Assembly: GCA_940337035.1 (NCBI GenBank)
Contig: CALNHX010002703.1
Coordinates: forward strand, 106,626-170,625
Direction of reading: 5' to 3'
Origin: Agriotes lineatus
Taxonomy: Eukaryota; Arthropoda; Insecta; Coleoptera; Elateridae
DNA length: 64,000 bases
Shown here piece by piece: positions 24,501 to 35,853 of this stretch (the stretch's first letter is position 1; the number at the start of each line of letters is the position of its first letter). The notes under the pieces are model-generated. The model saw only the letters and a list, made by a program, of their open reading frames with translations. It searched no databases and was not told the origin of the DNA. Both the position numbers and the translations under genes were made by a program.

Positions 24501-24985
24501 CATTAAAATATTTGTTTTAATTGTGGCATGTACTCGTATTTTTTGTACAAACAAAAAACATATACTTGTGAAAAAATCTTGAAGCGGTATAGCGATTTTA
24601 ATTATTGAACATACAATACAATCACCTTTATGTTGCTACGTCATTTGTTTTAAAAGTTATGACGTCATCGACTTTTTTTTTAAATGACAACCTGTATTTT
24701 TTATTATTGATTTTGGTAGTAGTTTTTATGCTGTTTTCAATGATATAAAATTTTCGATATTTTACATCTGAAAAAAAAGAGAAAAATGGTCTTAAAGTTT
24801 TAATATTAAAAACCAATGAAATGGGCAAAACAAATCTAGTTAGGTAGCTATGTTTGACGGAAAGTCAATGGCGGCACATTCGTTTTTATCGAAATTTTAA
24901 AAACAATTGAAAAATACAATAATAAATAATAAAAAATTCAATTCTCTGTGTCTCGCTTAATTGTGCCATTTTTATTAATAAAATA
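21590..24985. other. Noncoding stretch
   Basis: No gene recognised. The frame 23117-23308 (minus, 63 codons) lies in a less AT-rich patch but has no motif I know. Around 23421-23440 a B-box-like GAGTTCGAATCTTGG suggests a worn SINE trace. At 24075 TATACAGGGTGTC looks like a solitary Tc1/mariner-type end. Confidence 0.35.
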
Positions 24986-25171
24986 ACGGGTGTTCATAAA
25001 CAGTCGTCATCCCAGTAGGTTTTGACTTCAGAAACGTATGTCTATTAAAACTGAGAAAAAATGCGCTATGACAGTACTCAATGACGTTTCATTGTGTTGC
25101 ACGAATTAATCAAAGACATAACATTTTGTTTTTCAAAGCAACTGGGATGACGACTGTTTATGAACACCCGT
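24986..25171. mobile_element. MITE with perfect 32-bp TIRs and TA duplication
   Basis: ACGGGTGTTCATAAACAG at 24986 continues for about 32 bases that are exactly mirrored at 25140-25171. TA lies on both sides (24984-24985 and 25172-25173). Total length is 186 bp. Perfect TIRs, TA duplication and lack of coding content define a Tc1/mariner-type miniature element. The intact arms suggest a relatively young insertion. Confidence 0.95.
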
Positions 25172-27442
25172 TAGTTTGCTAAAGGTAAATTCTAATTTAC
25201 AAATTGTTTAATTCTGACATGTAACTAGATCAATTTTGCTCATTTCGTCATACGTCATACCTATGGTCAAAGTCACTATAACCCTTCAAGATTTTTTCAT
25301 AAAAATGAATACTAACTAAGTTAATGAATTTATCCGTTACTTTATTTCCACACTGCATATTGTTTGAGTGAGGAGCTGTTCTTCGTCCACATATCCTATA
25401 TATTGTCATCTAGCACCTTATGATACTATGAACTGCGTCTCTTATACCGCAGATGGTTAAAGTTAATATAGAGAGCTGCATTCAACCTGAAATTGTATTT
25501 GCTATATTTCGGCCATCTGTCAATATCTATATGGAACAATTGTAACACACAACTACTTAATAAAACGGTTTGTCATGAGTAAATATTTTTTCAAAAATAA
25601 AGGAATAAATGAATATTAATTTAAACTTTCTTATATTAACCATAAGAGAACCGTCAAGATACTTGATTTATATGTAGTCATTATAGCGATCATTACCACA
25701 ATTCGTTTATTTAAAAATATTTTTGTTCAGCATGGATTCATTTAGCAATTATGGCTATTACAGGATTTGTAGCTTTTAAAAATGTTTTAAATGTATTTGA
25801 AAACGGAGCGATTAAAATAAAATTCATCGCGGGAGCTCATGAAAAATATAACCACTATCTATTCTTCACTTTATAAAACTACATTTGAACTATAATTAAC
25901 TGTATTATTAGTTCATGTGACTTTAACACAGTATAAGATACAATAATATGCAAAAGTAGGTAATTTATTTAAACCAAATTTATAGATTAAAATGATAGGT
26001 AACATTAAAATAACATGTGGATAAGTTAAACAAGGCTTCGGAGATGAATTTGAAACTTTAAAAAATGACAGTTCTATGTCAACAAAAATTACGCTACATA
26101 TTAGGCAAGTTTTATTATTTCAATAGTTCCCGCGATCAAGTGTATTTTTGACCTCTCTGTATTTAAACCATAGCGACCAATCGAGGTTTCAGACTAAACG
26201 TAATATTTAACCAATTAGTTTTGTTTTGCCTAGGCATTAACTATATTGTTCATTCTACATTTGTTTATTAAAAGTAGAAAAGTGCTTTAGCTTTTCAATT
26301 CCATTATGTTTTTCGAGATATATTTCTTTAAGTTATGATTAAATATTGATTAGAAGTGTTCTAATTTAAATCTATGGTTAGAGCACGCAATAATAAAAGA
26401 CATAGCTAAACCATGTCGATAACCGCAAAACTAAAGGTTTGTAAGTAAAAACACTCTTCCATTTGAAAATGTTAAAAAATATAGTACTGTTAATTTTCAT
26501 AAAATTGGAAACACTACTATGTTGTATAAAGCGATCAAAATAATATTTTTTCCGGTCTGACTGAATGTATACCGCATATTATATTTAAAACCTCTAATAA
26601 GAGTTGTTAGTACCTTTTCCAGACTAGTAAATTTTATCGTAGTCATTAATAACGCATATTACTGTAATAAATGATTCAAATGTCGAAATTGATCGCTGAT
26701 ATACTATTCACTTTGCATAACCTACTGCAAAGTTTTTATATTTAAGTCTGCTATAGGTATTTCTAATTTTGCACCTTTCTCAACTTGATGGTCGTTTTAT
26801 GAATTAGAGGACTTCTCCGTCCTTGTCTTTAGATTAGCAGTTAATTTGAGTAAACGAGATATCTATACTTCTGTGAACCTTGAGGAGCGTACTACTAAAC
26901 CGTTAAAAACACACCGGAAAAGAAACTGCATATACATAATTTATCATGTTTTAAGTAAGGGAAAAAAACTCGACCGGCAGCAATTCTTTGTAAGGTCCTT
27001 CTGCCGGAATGCGGGTTGGGATGTGGAAACACAGAGCTCGCTACCCACACATCACACATTTACGTAACGTTTAGAAAGGCCGTGGCGCAAAGGTGGAACT
27101 GTTTGGAGACGCTGGTAGGCTCCTAAAGGTAGATTTAAAAGCGCCTAGATTCTCAGAGTCAAGGGCCTGGCGGGACTTCTCAAACGGGTCGAGGTGAGAC
27201 CTTGAAGCCAGTCAAGCTACCCTAGGGCTGTGTTGGTCTCACGCCTCGAACCTACAACATTCTCCACAGTTGTACGTTGCCGATATTTTATTGCCAATGA
27301 CTTATTTAGCTCGGTAAAAACCGCCACATGAGACCGAACACTTGGCGTAAAAACCCGATGTTACGTACTTAAGTACAATTTATCCTCTTTAAGCCGTGGC
27401 ATTTAATTGGATGCGTATAATAGTAATCCGTCCCCTCTATTA
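25172..27442. other. Noncoding stretch with a GC-richer segment at 26.98-27.26 kb
   Basis: Mostly AT-rich without features. The segment 26980-27260 has a higher GC content ('ggccgtggcgcaaaggtgg', 'gggcctggcgggact', 'gggtcgaggtgagacc'). The frame 26846-27067 (73 codons, plus) overlaps its start. I do not recognise a protein, SINE or RNA here. It could be part of an unclassified repeat or a conserved element. Confidence 0.35.
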
Positions 27443-27762
27443 ACGGGTGGGCTAACAGTAATTGGGAACGCAGAAAATTGATAAAATTGAAAATAAGATG
27501 GGGAAATCTATTAACAGTAATTTATTGTATAAGTGTTTTAGACGGTGTTTTATCCACGAAAGAATTTTTAAATGCAAGCACGAAGTTCGAGTATTTAATT
27601 TTCTGGGGTGTATAAGGCGCAACTAAAACACGAATACAATATAACGTTTTATTCAACAACTCAATAAATATCTAAAAAACCTAAATTTTGTATTGACAGC
27701 CGTGAAAAGTCATAGTGACCAATTGGAAAGATCAAATACATTTATAATTAGACACCTGTGAT

Positions 27763-29481
27763 CAGTGGCGTAGCTAGAAGTCATGGGGCCCCGGGGCAAA
27801 AAGAAATACACCCCCCCCCCCCTAACGTCACTCGAAAAATAAAATGTGTAGAAAGGAAAAATGTTATTTTTCATATCAAATATTTAAGAAAACAAAAAAA
27901 CAGTTTAAACCTACTAGCTACTTAAACAAATAATTGCTAGTTACAATAATTAAAATATAAAACTTAATATTCTGAGACACAATACTGCAGAAGAATCCTC
28001 TACTAATTAGTACGATTTTTGGTTTGTTAAACATTAAACAGAAATATTTCGCAGAACTATAGTACATTGTAAAAAATAATATTTGGTGCATATATCATAA
28101 TATAAGAAAAAGAATTCAAAAGTCTCGTTTTCTGCCTTTGCTGTTAGCATATTCACTTATTATTTCATTTAGATCGAGTTTTACAGCATGTTCATTTTCT
28201 ATAGACAATACAGTAAGACCACTTAATCGATCTTGGCCTGTAGTAGATCTGAGGTAATCTTTAATAATTTTCAGCTTGCTGAAAGACCTGTCAACATTAG
28301 CAGTTCTGCCATGCAACGTGAAAAATAAGAGGAACAATAAATAAACTTCAGTTAAGTCGGTTTCAAGTACGCCATAGTTGTTTAAGATTAGATCAAAATA
28401 ATCTATAACTGCTAAGTCATCTCTTCAGTCACCCTTAACAGTATTTATTAAATTAATGTATTGAGCTGTAAGTTTATTCACATCAAATATTTCAGAATAT
28501 TTATAAGAAATACATCTACATTTACTAATAATTTCAGTTTCTTCACAACTTAATACAATTTTTGAAACAAGTACATCAAATAGATTATTAACTTTTTCAT
28601 ACTTTCAAATCAAGTTTTGTATCGATACACAATTACCACATTAAGAACGGGAACTCTAAATAAAATTTTACGATTACTAAATCTATAATCACTAGAGAGT
28701 TCATCAAAATGCAGTTTAATTTAGTTGGTGTTTTTGTATGAAATCTGTGTTGTACTCCACTTATTGGCCAGTTCCATAGCCCTAACTTTTAGTTCTTCAT
28801 AACATGCCCTAAGGTTGCTACTCTCTTTTGAACTTGCTCCAAAAATTTTACAGATTCATTTAAATCAATGTTTTTCTTTTGCAAAATTTTTGAGGCCATA
28901 TTAACTTGTGTTAGAATTTTATACGAAATTATTGTAACAAATTCAAACGAAATCATTTGTTTCTTAATTGCAGACGCTTCATCTCTTTCACCTTTTTTCT
29001 GAGATTGCAATTCTATCTCCGTTAAAGACATAATAATATCCACAAAACGAAGCTTAACTGCAGTGATAGATGCAATTCTCCCTGACCAATTGGTTGGGTT
29101 TAAATTTTTGAGAGTTAATTCCGACTCGGTGGTAAAAGATGCTAGGAGAGCCCATCTTTTGGTACTTGAACCAAAAAAATAATAAATATTTTGGAAAATG
29201 GTAAGTATCAAAGACGTTAAACCGGTTAAACTATAAAAGCGGATATTGGATGGTGAACGCCAACGTGACGCTACGGAAAAAAAGCAATTAATTCTATAAT
29301 ATAATAATCCACTTCTTACTGAATAAATTTTATAGTTTGTTGTTCGTTTATTGAGTATTTTAATTTTAGTTATGGCTTATGGCTCAGCTCTATACCAGCA
29401 CCCGGCTTTCGGCCGGGGCCCCTAATTAATCCGGGGCCCCGGGGCAGTGCCCCGGTTTGCCCTGCTATAGCTACGCCACTG
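27763..29481. mobile_element. Internally deleted hAT element, 8-bp target duplication
   Basis: The ends CAGTGGCGTAGCTA (27763) and its complement with one extra base (ending 29481) are inverted repeats. They are flanked by CCTGTGAT (27755-27762) and CCTGCGAT (29482-29489), an 8-bp duplication with one substitution. Subterminal GGGGCCCCGGGGC blocks occur at both ends, and a run of twelve C lies at 27811-27822. At 1719 bp it keeps only the C-terminal half of a transposase and is non-autonomous. Confidence 0.93.
28116..29211 (-). pseudogene. hAT transposase C-terminal half (ZMYM1-like)
   Basis: Reading on the minus strand, 29211-28789 encodes 140 residues including FFGSSTKRWALL, then TNWSGR and further helical segments typical of ZMYM1-type hAT proteins. 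A frame-shifted stretch with stops follows (28.79-28.34 kb). Then 28337-28116 carries the dimerisation domain: GRTANVDRSFSKLKIIK, then RLSGLTVLSIENE. The '..AN.ERSFS.LK.IK.YLRS' pattern is diagnostic of the hATC domain. The N-terminal zinc finger and early catalytic region are absent, so it cannot act. Reading direction is opposite to the presumed gene-neutral flanks and is set only by the element. Confidence 0.92.
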
Positions 29482-29663
29482 CCTGCGATTCGTGTTATAC
29501 GTTTGGCAGTACTGAAGTGTATTGTTAGTCTATGTCAAATTCGAGGTTAGTAGGTTAGGTTTTGTTTGTTATTTGACACAAACTGGTGTAAAACTTAACC
29601 TGCAAATCGTGTATTTGACATAAGTAGCTTGACAGTGCTACCAACAATGCAGTAGTGAGTGAC

Positions 29664-29713
29664 ATGGTTTTTATCTCACTAGTGGCTTATGGTTTTTATC
29701 TCACGAGTGGATA
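29664..29713 (+). repeat. Two-copy 25-bp tandem repeat
   Basis: 'atggtttttatctcac' followed by 'tagtgg' or 'gagtgg' occurs twice with an exact 25-base period (29664 and 29689). It lies just outside the hAT element. A replication-slippage duplication is the simplest reading. Confidence 0.85.
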
Positions 29714-29995
29714 AAGAGCTTAAGAGGTCTAAAATCGATCTAGTAATAGCCTTATAAATAGGAGGTGTTGGATAAAAAAAAATAGATAGAAAAAAGTTCT
29801 CCTTCAATTTTTCGGAACTTCTAACTCAAAATCACGTGCTCAAATTAACTGAAAATCTAAAGACATATAAACTCATGGACGGAAAATCCCATAATACATA
29901 AAACCACCATCAAATTGAGAAAGGTGCAAATATAAAAAGTTTGCAGCAAGGTATGTAAAGTGAATACTACTTATATCTGATATCAATAATTTCGA

Positions 29996-30357
29996 GAAGC
30001 CGAGTAGCGCAGATGGGTAAGCGCTTGACTTGCATTAAGCAAGTCCTCGGTTCGAATCCCGCGAGGGCCGAAATTTTCCACAGCCTTGCGATTTGAATCG
30101 GGCTCGGTGAGACCATTCACAGTTGGGCACCAAATTAACTATGCTCTACTCAGAACCACAGACCTAAAAGATAGAGTAACAAGGTCAACATAACACACAC
30201 AGACACCTCACACAATGGTTGCAGTGCAAGCATAAAAGGCGCGCTCCAGCTATGTATCCCGAATCCGGGGCAAATTGAGCATTGTACCGCCAGATGCAAG
30301 CACATAAAGCAACAGCCTCTACACCGCAAGGTAAAACGAGGTTATCGATTATACATC
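29996..30357 (+). mobile_element. tRNA-derived SINE, family 1, full-length copy
   Basis: It is flanked by a perfect 12-bp duplication CAATAATTTCGA (29984-29995 and 30358-30369). The head GCCGAGTAGCGCAGATGGG holds an A-box-like part and GGTTCGAATCCCGCG is a B-box, so it starts like a tRNA gene. A non-tRNA body follows ('gggctcggtgagacc', 'cacagttgggcacc', 'actcagaaccacagacc') and ends near 'gcctctacaccg'. The same body recurs at 46.7-47.0 kb. It is not a working tRNA gene, given the fused body, the second copy and the duplication. Confidence 0.95.
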
Positions 30358-30369
30358 CAATAATTTCGA

Positions 30370-31476
30370 TATTTGAACTATGTATCTAAGTAATAGGTGA
30401 TTGCGATAAAAGTTAGCATGTGCAGAAAAGGTAGGTCTTAACATCTCTTAGATGTTACAAATGCAACATGCAATATATACAACACTCTGCAGCCGTTGGT
30501 CTACCAGAAAGAACCACTAGTTTGATCTCTTTATGGAGTTACTATTATAGTTTCCTAGATCAAACATATTGTAATGGGAAAGATATGTAAATTAAAGCTG
30601 AACTAAAAATATTTTTATTTGTGGCCGATTTATTATTTGTTGTTTATATCTGTGATATTCATTTACGTATTAAAAGTGAAATATAAAACGTATACACTAA
30701 GGGCAACACTTGATGTTTATACCCCTCTTACATAAATATCTTAATAATGCCCTTGGTACATAAATAACTATTGAATTGACAAAATGTGGTCTGACCAGTA
30801 AAACAACGTCTGAATAATGAAAACTGCTTCCTAAAAATCGACTATATTGAGGTGTATTTAAAATAAGAGAATTCATATCAACATCACGAAGTCGTAAAAA
30901 CACATGAAAATCTAAAATAGTATTTGAATTTCTCTTTTAAGTTTGTAAGAGTGTCAAAAAAAATTTGTAATTGAGATTTATGTGTTGCAGCAATTTTACT
31001 TAAAATAAGCAAAAGTTGGAGTGTGCACAGGGATACCTAGCTCTTAGAGGATTGCATATTTTTAATTAGTCGAATCGCTAGCTCTTACCATTTCCACGGT
31101 TATTGATCATTCAGAGTATAGAGTTAATAAATAGGAACAATATAAAATACCAGATCAGGCCAGACAATGAAGGCAAATCAATTAGATATAAGATACAAGT
31201 AATATAACACACTAAAATTGTTGAGCAAGTGGTTAATGTAGAAATTTCAGGAATTTCTCTTTTGCTATAAATTGACATGTTATCACTAAAAGTTATATAG
31301 TTTGTACACTCATTACAATAGAATTTTCCTCCGCAATTTTTTTCTTAGAAAATCTACACACGTTTTTAGGTTGTTCATAAATAGGTAAGCCATTTCCAAA
31401 ACATTTGACAATGTAAATTATGGAACTTTTTCTCCATTCTGGTGTTTGATTTCTTTATTTGCTTAAATTTAGTGTT
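30370..31476. other. Noncoding stretch
   Basis: AT-rich with short open frames only (for example 30697-30903, minus, 68 codons, no motif). Nothing recognised. Confidence 0.4.
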
Positions 31477-31923
31477 TTACCCATTTGCAGCACAAATGTT
31501 ATCGAAACATAAGTCACACAATATAATAGTAAGTAAACGACACATTATAAATATGTACTTACATATAATAAAAAATGTATTATGTGAACAGGCTACCATC
31601 ATTTTTACAAAATGCCCAATTACTTTTGGCCCACCCGTTATATCCATTAAATTCTGCCAGTTCATTGTGCAGAGTCGAAGATACCAAAAAGGAGACCCGC
31701 AAATTGCACGTATTGCTTCGTTTCGAACTGTTTTCAGCAATAAGAGAGATCTCACATATTCGGTAAGCGGGTGTAATGGCGAATGAATATTCTTAATTAA
31801 AATACTTGAACTAACACCCCACTCAAATTCCACCGGGACAAAGAACGGCGAATGAATTATTAGGCATTCTGCGGTTGTAAACTGAACAGTCCCTGTTGAA
31901 TAGGTTCGCAATGAGCACTTCAT
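31477..31923 (-). other. Unassigned 148-codon open frame
   Basis: This is among the longer open frames that I cannot tie to a transposon. Its N-terminal half includes VPVEFEWGVSSSIL and LTEYVRSLLLLK, then CGSPFWYLRLC. The C-terminal part reads into the DNA terminus motif at 31613-31638 and into AT-rich sequence, which argues that the frame is at least partly accidental. A second frame on the same strand further upstream (about 32020-31830: SENEREYYFKLQWQPLEIE) also stays open. Base composition over 31.62-32.02 kb is less AT-rich than nearby. It may be a decayed gene or transposon fragment; function unknown. Confidence 0.25.
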
Positions 31924-32317
31924 TAAGTGTTGATGGGAAATCGGGACGCTCTATCTCCAGGGGTTGCCATTGAAGTTTAAAATAGTACTCACGCTCATTT
32001 TCTGATATTGATCTAGCTAAGGATGTAATTGTAATATGCCGAAAAATCTCTACTTGTATGTTGTTACGTCTAATTAATCATGTTGGAATTTTGTAAAGAT
32101 TAAGAATTTTTAAGTTAATTTACACTGTTGCGCTATATCGGATACAATGTTTAATAATATTAACAGAGTGTGTCTATAGGTACTATTCAGCAAATAACTA
32201 TGTTATGAAAAAGAATGCTGTACCATATTATAATAATACTATATAAAGAGTAATAATCAACAGTGTCATCACCTTAATCGGCAGTGTAATCATATTAATA
32301 TGAATAATAATAAATTA

Positions 32318-32722
32318 CAGTAAACTCTCGATTATCCGGAATAATGACCGGGAAGGGTATGCAAAATGCAGTAAAACCTAGACATAGGTAATAAAGACTT
32401 CAAAAACGTAAACAAAATGATTTTTAAACGAACAACTTTATTTGTGGTTGAAATATTAGCACGTACGAGTAGATTAAGCAAATCAGGCTTTACCTGTAAT
32501 AAATTATTGTCCTGCTGCGTGTTGCCACTATATTTGTAGAGTATCTCCAAATGAGTGCAATATGCGGGCATAGAGCATCAACAGTGCCCCAAAAAGTAGC
32601 CTAATTTGCCCAAATACTGGTGACACTGGTTGTGAGCACGGTTAACCAGCAAATCGAATAATCTGCTCCCGGATAATCGAAAATCTGCTGGATCAATACT
32701 ACCTGAAAAACAAGGCCCACTG
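32318..32722. mobile_element. pogo/Tigger-like MITE
   Basis: The left end CAGTAAACTCTCGATTATCC follows TA (32316-32317). The right side carries CCGGATAATCGA at about 32670-32681 and a CCCACTG end before TA (32723-32724). The 'CTCGATTATCCGG' word is characteristic of pogo/Tigger termini. The right terminus is displaced or diverged: about 40 bases separate the conserved word from the border. The frame at 32332-32571 (minus) shows no clear DDE motif. Non-autonomous. Confidence 0.7.
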
Positions 32723-32724
32723 TA

Positions 32725-34380
32725 TCTGACGTCACGGGCTTGTGACGTGGACTAAAGTAGTTAGTTATGGCTGCAACGTAAACTTCGACTGCGGATAATG
32801 GCTACACTTTGATTGCAGTTATCAATTATAACTAAACTTTTGTAATAGACAACTCAACAACTTGTTTCCGCTGCATGTGTAAATTATTTACTATCAGTTT
32901 TGCAAAAATAAACAACTACTAAACGAGCTTTACATATCATTGCATTGTCTCTATAATAGCGAGTTGCTAGCTTTTTAAAGCAGTAGCCGGTGAATAAAGT
33001 AAATATAGTGTAGTGCAGTAATATACCACATTTGTGCGAGCGTTTGTAAATATATATTTTTATCATGTGCGATTGCTATGTATCGAGGCAATTATACAAA
33101 CTTAAATAAGGCCGGTACTTCTTGTAATAATAATTCTTTGACCACGGTGGCTCACGTGTTCATCGCCACAGGTATAAAGTCAAATTTTAAAGAAGTAATA
33201 CACATGTGGCCTACCTAAAAACTCATAAAGTTGTTTATACATTCGTTAAACTGCAATAAAATCTTTGTACGAGCTATAACGACGAAGTGTCAAGTTAGCG
33301 CTGAAAATGTTTTAATCGTTTTATTATCCAAGCCTTATTAAATATTGGATTAAACACTGAAACTGTTTTGTTTTGCCTTGAGCGTTTTAATGAGGAATTT
33401 TTAAATATTCAGAATAAACGAAATTTTGTGCCACAACTTGTCTTAAAATTTTTTATAGAACAATGCTATTTAGTTCATTTTAGTGGATGCCAATATCAAT
33501 GCGAGGAAAGAAATTACAATTAATTCTACAACCAATACTCCGATTAAAATTATTGTAGTAAAATTAATAATAATTATTGAGCAAAGGAAATCTGCGTTAA
33601 CAAATAGATAAACCAAATTTCAAGTTTTATATTTATTACATAGATTATTAAATTTTGGGGTTGATACGTACCTATACTAAAATTCAAAATTATTCGAAAT
33701 TGTGGTTTTTGCTTTCACCCTTTGTTTTCCATTACAAAAAAGTGAAGGGGGTACGAGTAAGGGCTATTTCGCGACTGGTAACCCCGTTTCCACAAAAAGA
33801 CCTTATTTTTATAGTTATGAGCATTCTGCGTATTCAATTTAACCGACGTTCTATCCACCTGTGCTAAAGTCACCCCGGAAAGCGGTGGCTTTGTTCTTCA
33901 GGTGGTATAGACTGGACATCAACTAACATAGCAAAAATCTTAATTTTACAAAATCATTATGTTTTATTACTTCGAAATTTTTAGTTTCTACTTCTACTTC
34001 ATCTGCACTAATTTTTAAAAATGTTAGAATACTCGTTAGAATAACGTGTAGTTATGTTTAAATATTATTAGAGTTATATAGATATATATCAGTTGTCCTT
34101 GTATGTAGTATATATGTAAAAATTTATTTTATGTTTTGAGGACTACAGCAAACAAAATAACACGTAAATAAGTAAATAAACATTTGTAACACGATATGAA
34201 TTTTAAAATATTTTTTGTTTAATACAATACCAACCTAGTCATGATCGGTCATGATTGAATGTGTGCTTATCATGAAATGTCTTACGTCCAATACGGTCAT
34301 TATGCGTTCGATACGGTCATTATACCTTCGAACTGTTGACAAAGCGTCAATTTTAAAGGTGAGAGTGCAAAATAGTAATT
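32725..34380. other. Noncoding stretch
   Basis: A palindromic TGACGTCA followed by GTGACGTGG lies at 32728-32753, a CREB/ATF-type word pair. No gene or transposon is recognised in the rest; frame 33655-33867 (plus) is without motif. Confidence 0.35.
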
Positions 34381-34499
34381 TACGATGCAAATGCGTAAAG
34401 CTAGTTTTTAGTCACGAGTGGGGTAGAGTCAAAACGCGAGTGTAGCGAGCGTTTTTAGCCCCGCGAGTGACTAAAGATGCTTTACGCATGTGTATCGTA
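34381..34499. repeat. Foldback element with CpG-rich head
   Basis: The arms 34381-34423 (tacgatgcaaatgcgtaaag, then 'ttagtcacgagtgggg') and 34459-34499 pair closely. The head 'aaaacgcgagtgtagcgagcg' is CpG-rich with its own short inverted words (ACGCGAG... GCGAGCG). Same stem-and-GC-head design as the foldbacks at 20.2, 42.2, 55.6 and 61.6 kb. Immediately to the right is the TTTATCTACGA unit. Confidence 0.82.
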
Positions 34500-34505
34500 C
34501 AATAT

Positions 34506-34759
34506 TTTATCTACGATGGAATTTAGAAAACACGGTAAATATAAAAAAAAATTAAATGTCGACTAGGATTACTAGAAACCGGTCGTAATTTTGCGTGTTT
34601 AAAAATCTTGAAACACGTTGCTACTGACGACATAACTACTGAAATCATTTTAAACACGTTGTTACTGACGACGTGAAGTAATGAAAACATGTTATTAAAC
34701 AGTCGTTTTACAAACTTAAAACTGCTCACCAAAAGTCAATTTTACACTGTCGTAGATAA
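34506..34759. repeat. TTTATCTACGA-bounded unit, copy 1
   Basis: Inverted 11-base words TTTATCTACGA (34506) and TCGTAGATAAA (34750) bound a 254-bp segment that sits directly beside a foldback. An identical arrangement, foldback then 'acaatattttatctacga', occurs at 55.62-56.17 kb. The interior here holds two direct copies of 'aaacacgttg' with 'tactgacgac' at about 34610 and 34650. Probably the body of one larger element whose left end is the foldback. Confidence 0.55.
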
Positions 34760-34764
34760 ATATA

Positions 34765-35794
34765 ATTATAATATCTATGCATATTTTTCAGACATATCGT
34801 TATCCGAGTCGTTATTCTTCTTTGTTTTTCTAGTGAAATAGAGAAATAATGTTTTGCTTTTACACAATTTTTATTTGAAAAAAATTGGGATAAAGATTTT
34901 GACATTTTTAATGGTTTTGATAAGCAATACAGTTGTTTCGTATTGCATATTTCTTAGTGGTCTTTGTGCTTAAGTGTAGTTTTCTATATATTGCATATGT
35001 AACCGATTTTATCAACCCAATAATATAAAACAGATTAGAACAGATGATTATTTTTGGGGCTGTATTCTTGTACAGAACGAGTATGTATTAATACATGGAT
35101 CTTTTAATTGTATTTGCATAAAAACCACCACTGTACAGCCTCTGTGCTATTGTGTATGAGGACTATAAATTATATTTATAACAGTACACACCAATAAAAT
35201 ATATTATACAAAACAAATTTTACTGTGTACAATTTGCTAAAGGCAGTTTATATTTCATTTCAATCTAAAAAATCCATAGGAAAAATATAATATGAACATC
35301 TATGTAGATCTTAAAAATAGTATAAGAAGTGGCGATGAAGTAGAGCAACTCTACCTCTAAAATAGTAAATTTAAATTACACTATTTTAGACAAAATATCA
35401 TTTTATAATTAATTAATATTTATTAAATAAGAATTCAATTACAGTGCCGTAAAACCTTGTTTAGTAACTATTGGTTCAAGGCGTTTCAAGTTACAACTTT
35501 TTAGTACTATGAATATCCTGCCTTCTGTTAAGTAAGCAAGTAAATATGCAAAATAATCTAATTACGATTTATAATTAAAATTCTGTTCAGCCACTTTACA
35601 GTTCAGGAGATTACCCTTAATCGACCAATTTCTTGCACTTTAAAGTGCGCTTCCCGCTTACTTAGGCACCCACCTTTTGATTTTTAACCTCACTTCCGCG
35701 CAGTGACTACATTTATGACATCAGTAAAATTTATGATAATGCTTAAGTGCAAGAGTCATAAAAATTAAGATTAGTTTTGTCGGCGAGGGGCTTT
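34765..35794. other. Noncoding stretch
   Basis: AT-rich; no gene, SINE or transposon motif recognised. Confidence 0.4.
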
Positions 35795-35853
35795 CAGACC
35801 GACTGTAGTAGTTCCGTCTTCCTTCGAGCAGTTTTACGACCAGGCTTCAGGAG
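35795..35853 (+). other. Candidate noncoding first exon with consensus splice donor
   Basis: A short, less AT-rich block (35780-35853: 'gtcggcgaggggctttcag', 'ccgactgtagtagttccg') ends in CTTCAGGAG followed by GTAAGT, a near-ideal donor on the plus strand. An initiator-like TTTCAGACC lies at about 35790 with a TATA-like 'cataaaaatt' roughly 35 bases upstream. This arrangement would suit an untranslated first exon of a plus-strand transcript overlapping the minus-strand intron. No acceptor or coding exon was identified, so chance remains possible. Confidence 0.25.

Larger units (their letters stand above)
27443..31638. mobile_element. Candidate 4.2-kb TA-flanked element with nested insertions
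   Basis: ACGGGTGGGCTAACAGTAAT at 27443 and the complement of ACGGGTGGGCCAAAAGTAAT ending at 31638 differ at two positions and face each other. Each is bordered by TA (27441-27442 and 31639-31640). If they are one pair, the element holds the hAT copy (27763-29481) and a SINE (29996-30357). Subtracting those with their duplications leaves about 2.1 kb, a plausible size. No transposase for it is recognised between the ends. They could instead be two solo ends. Confidence 0.45.

Noticed and set aside
27811..27822. C12 homopolymer as a special regulatory tract
   Set aside because: It is within the GC-rich subterminal region of the hAT element and explained by slippage there.
29996..30070. Possible functional tRNA gene
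   Set aside because: tRNA-like head with B-box is fused to a SINE body, flanked by a 12-bp duplication, and has a second copy at 46.7 kb.
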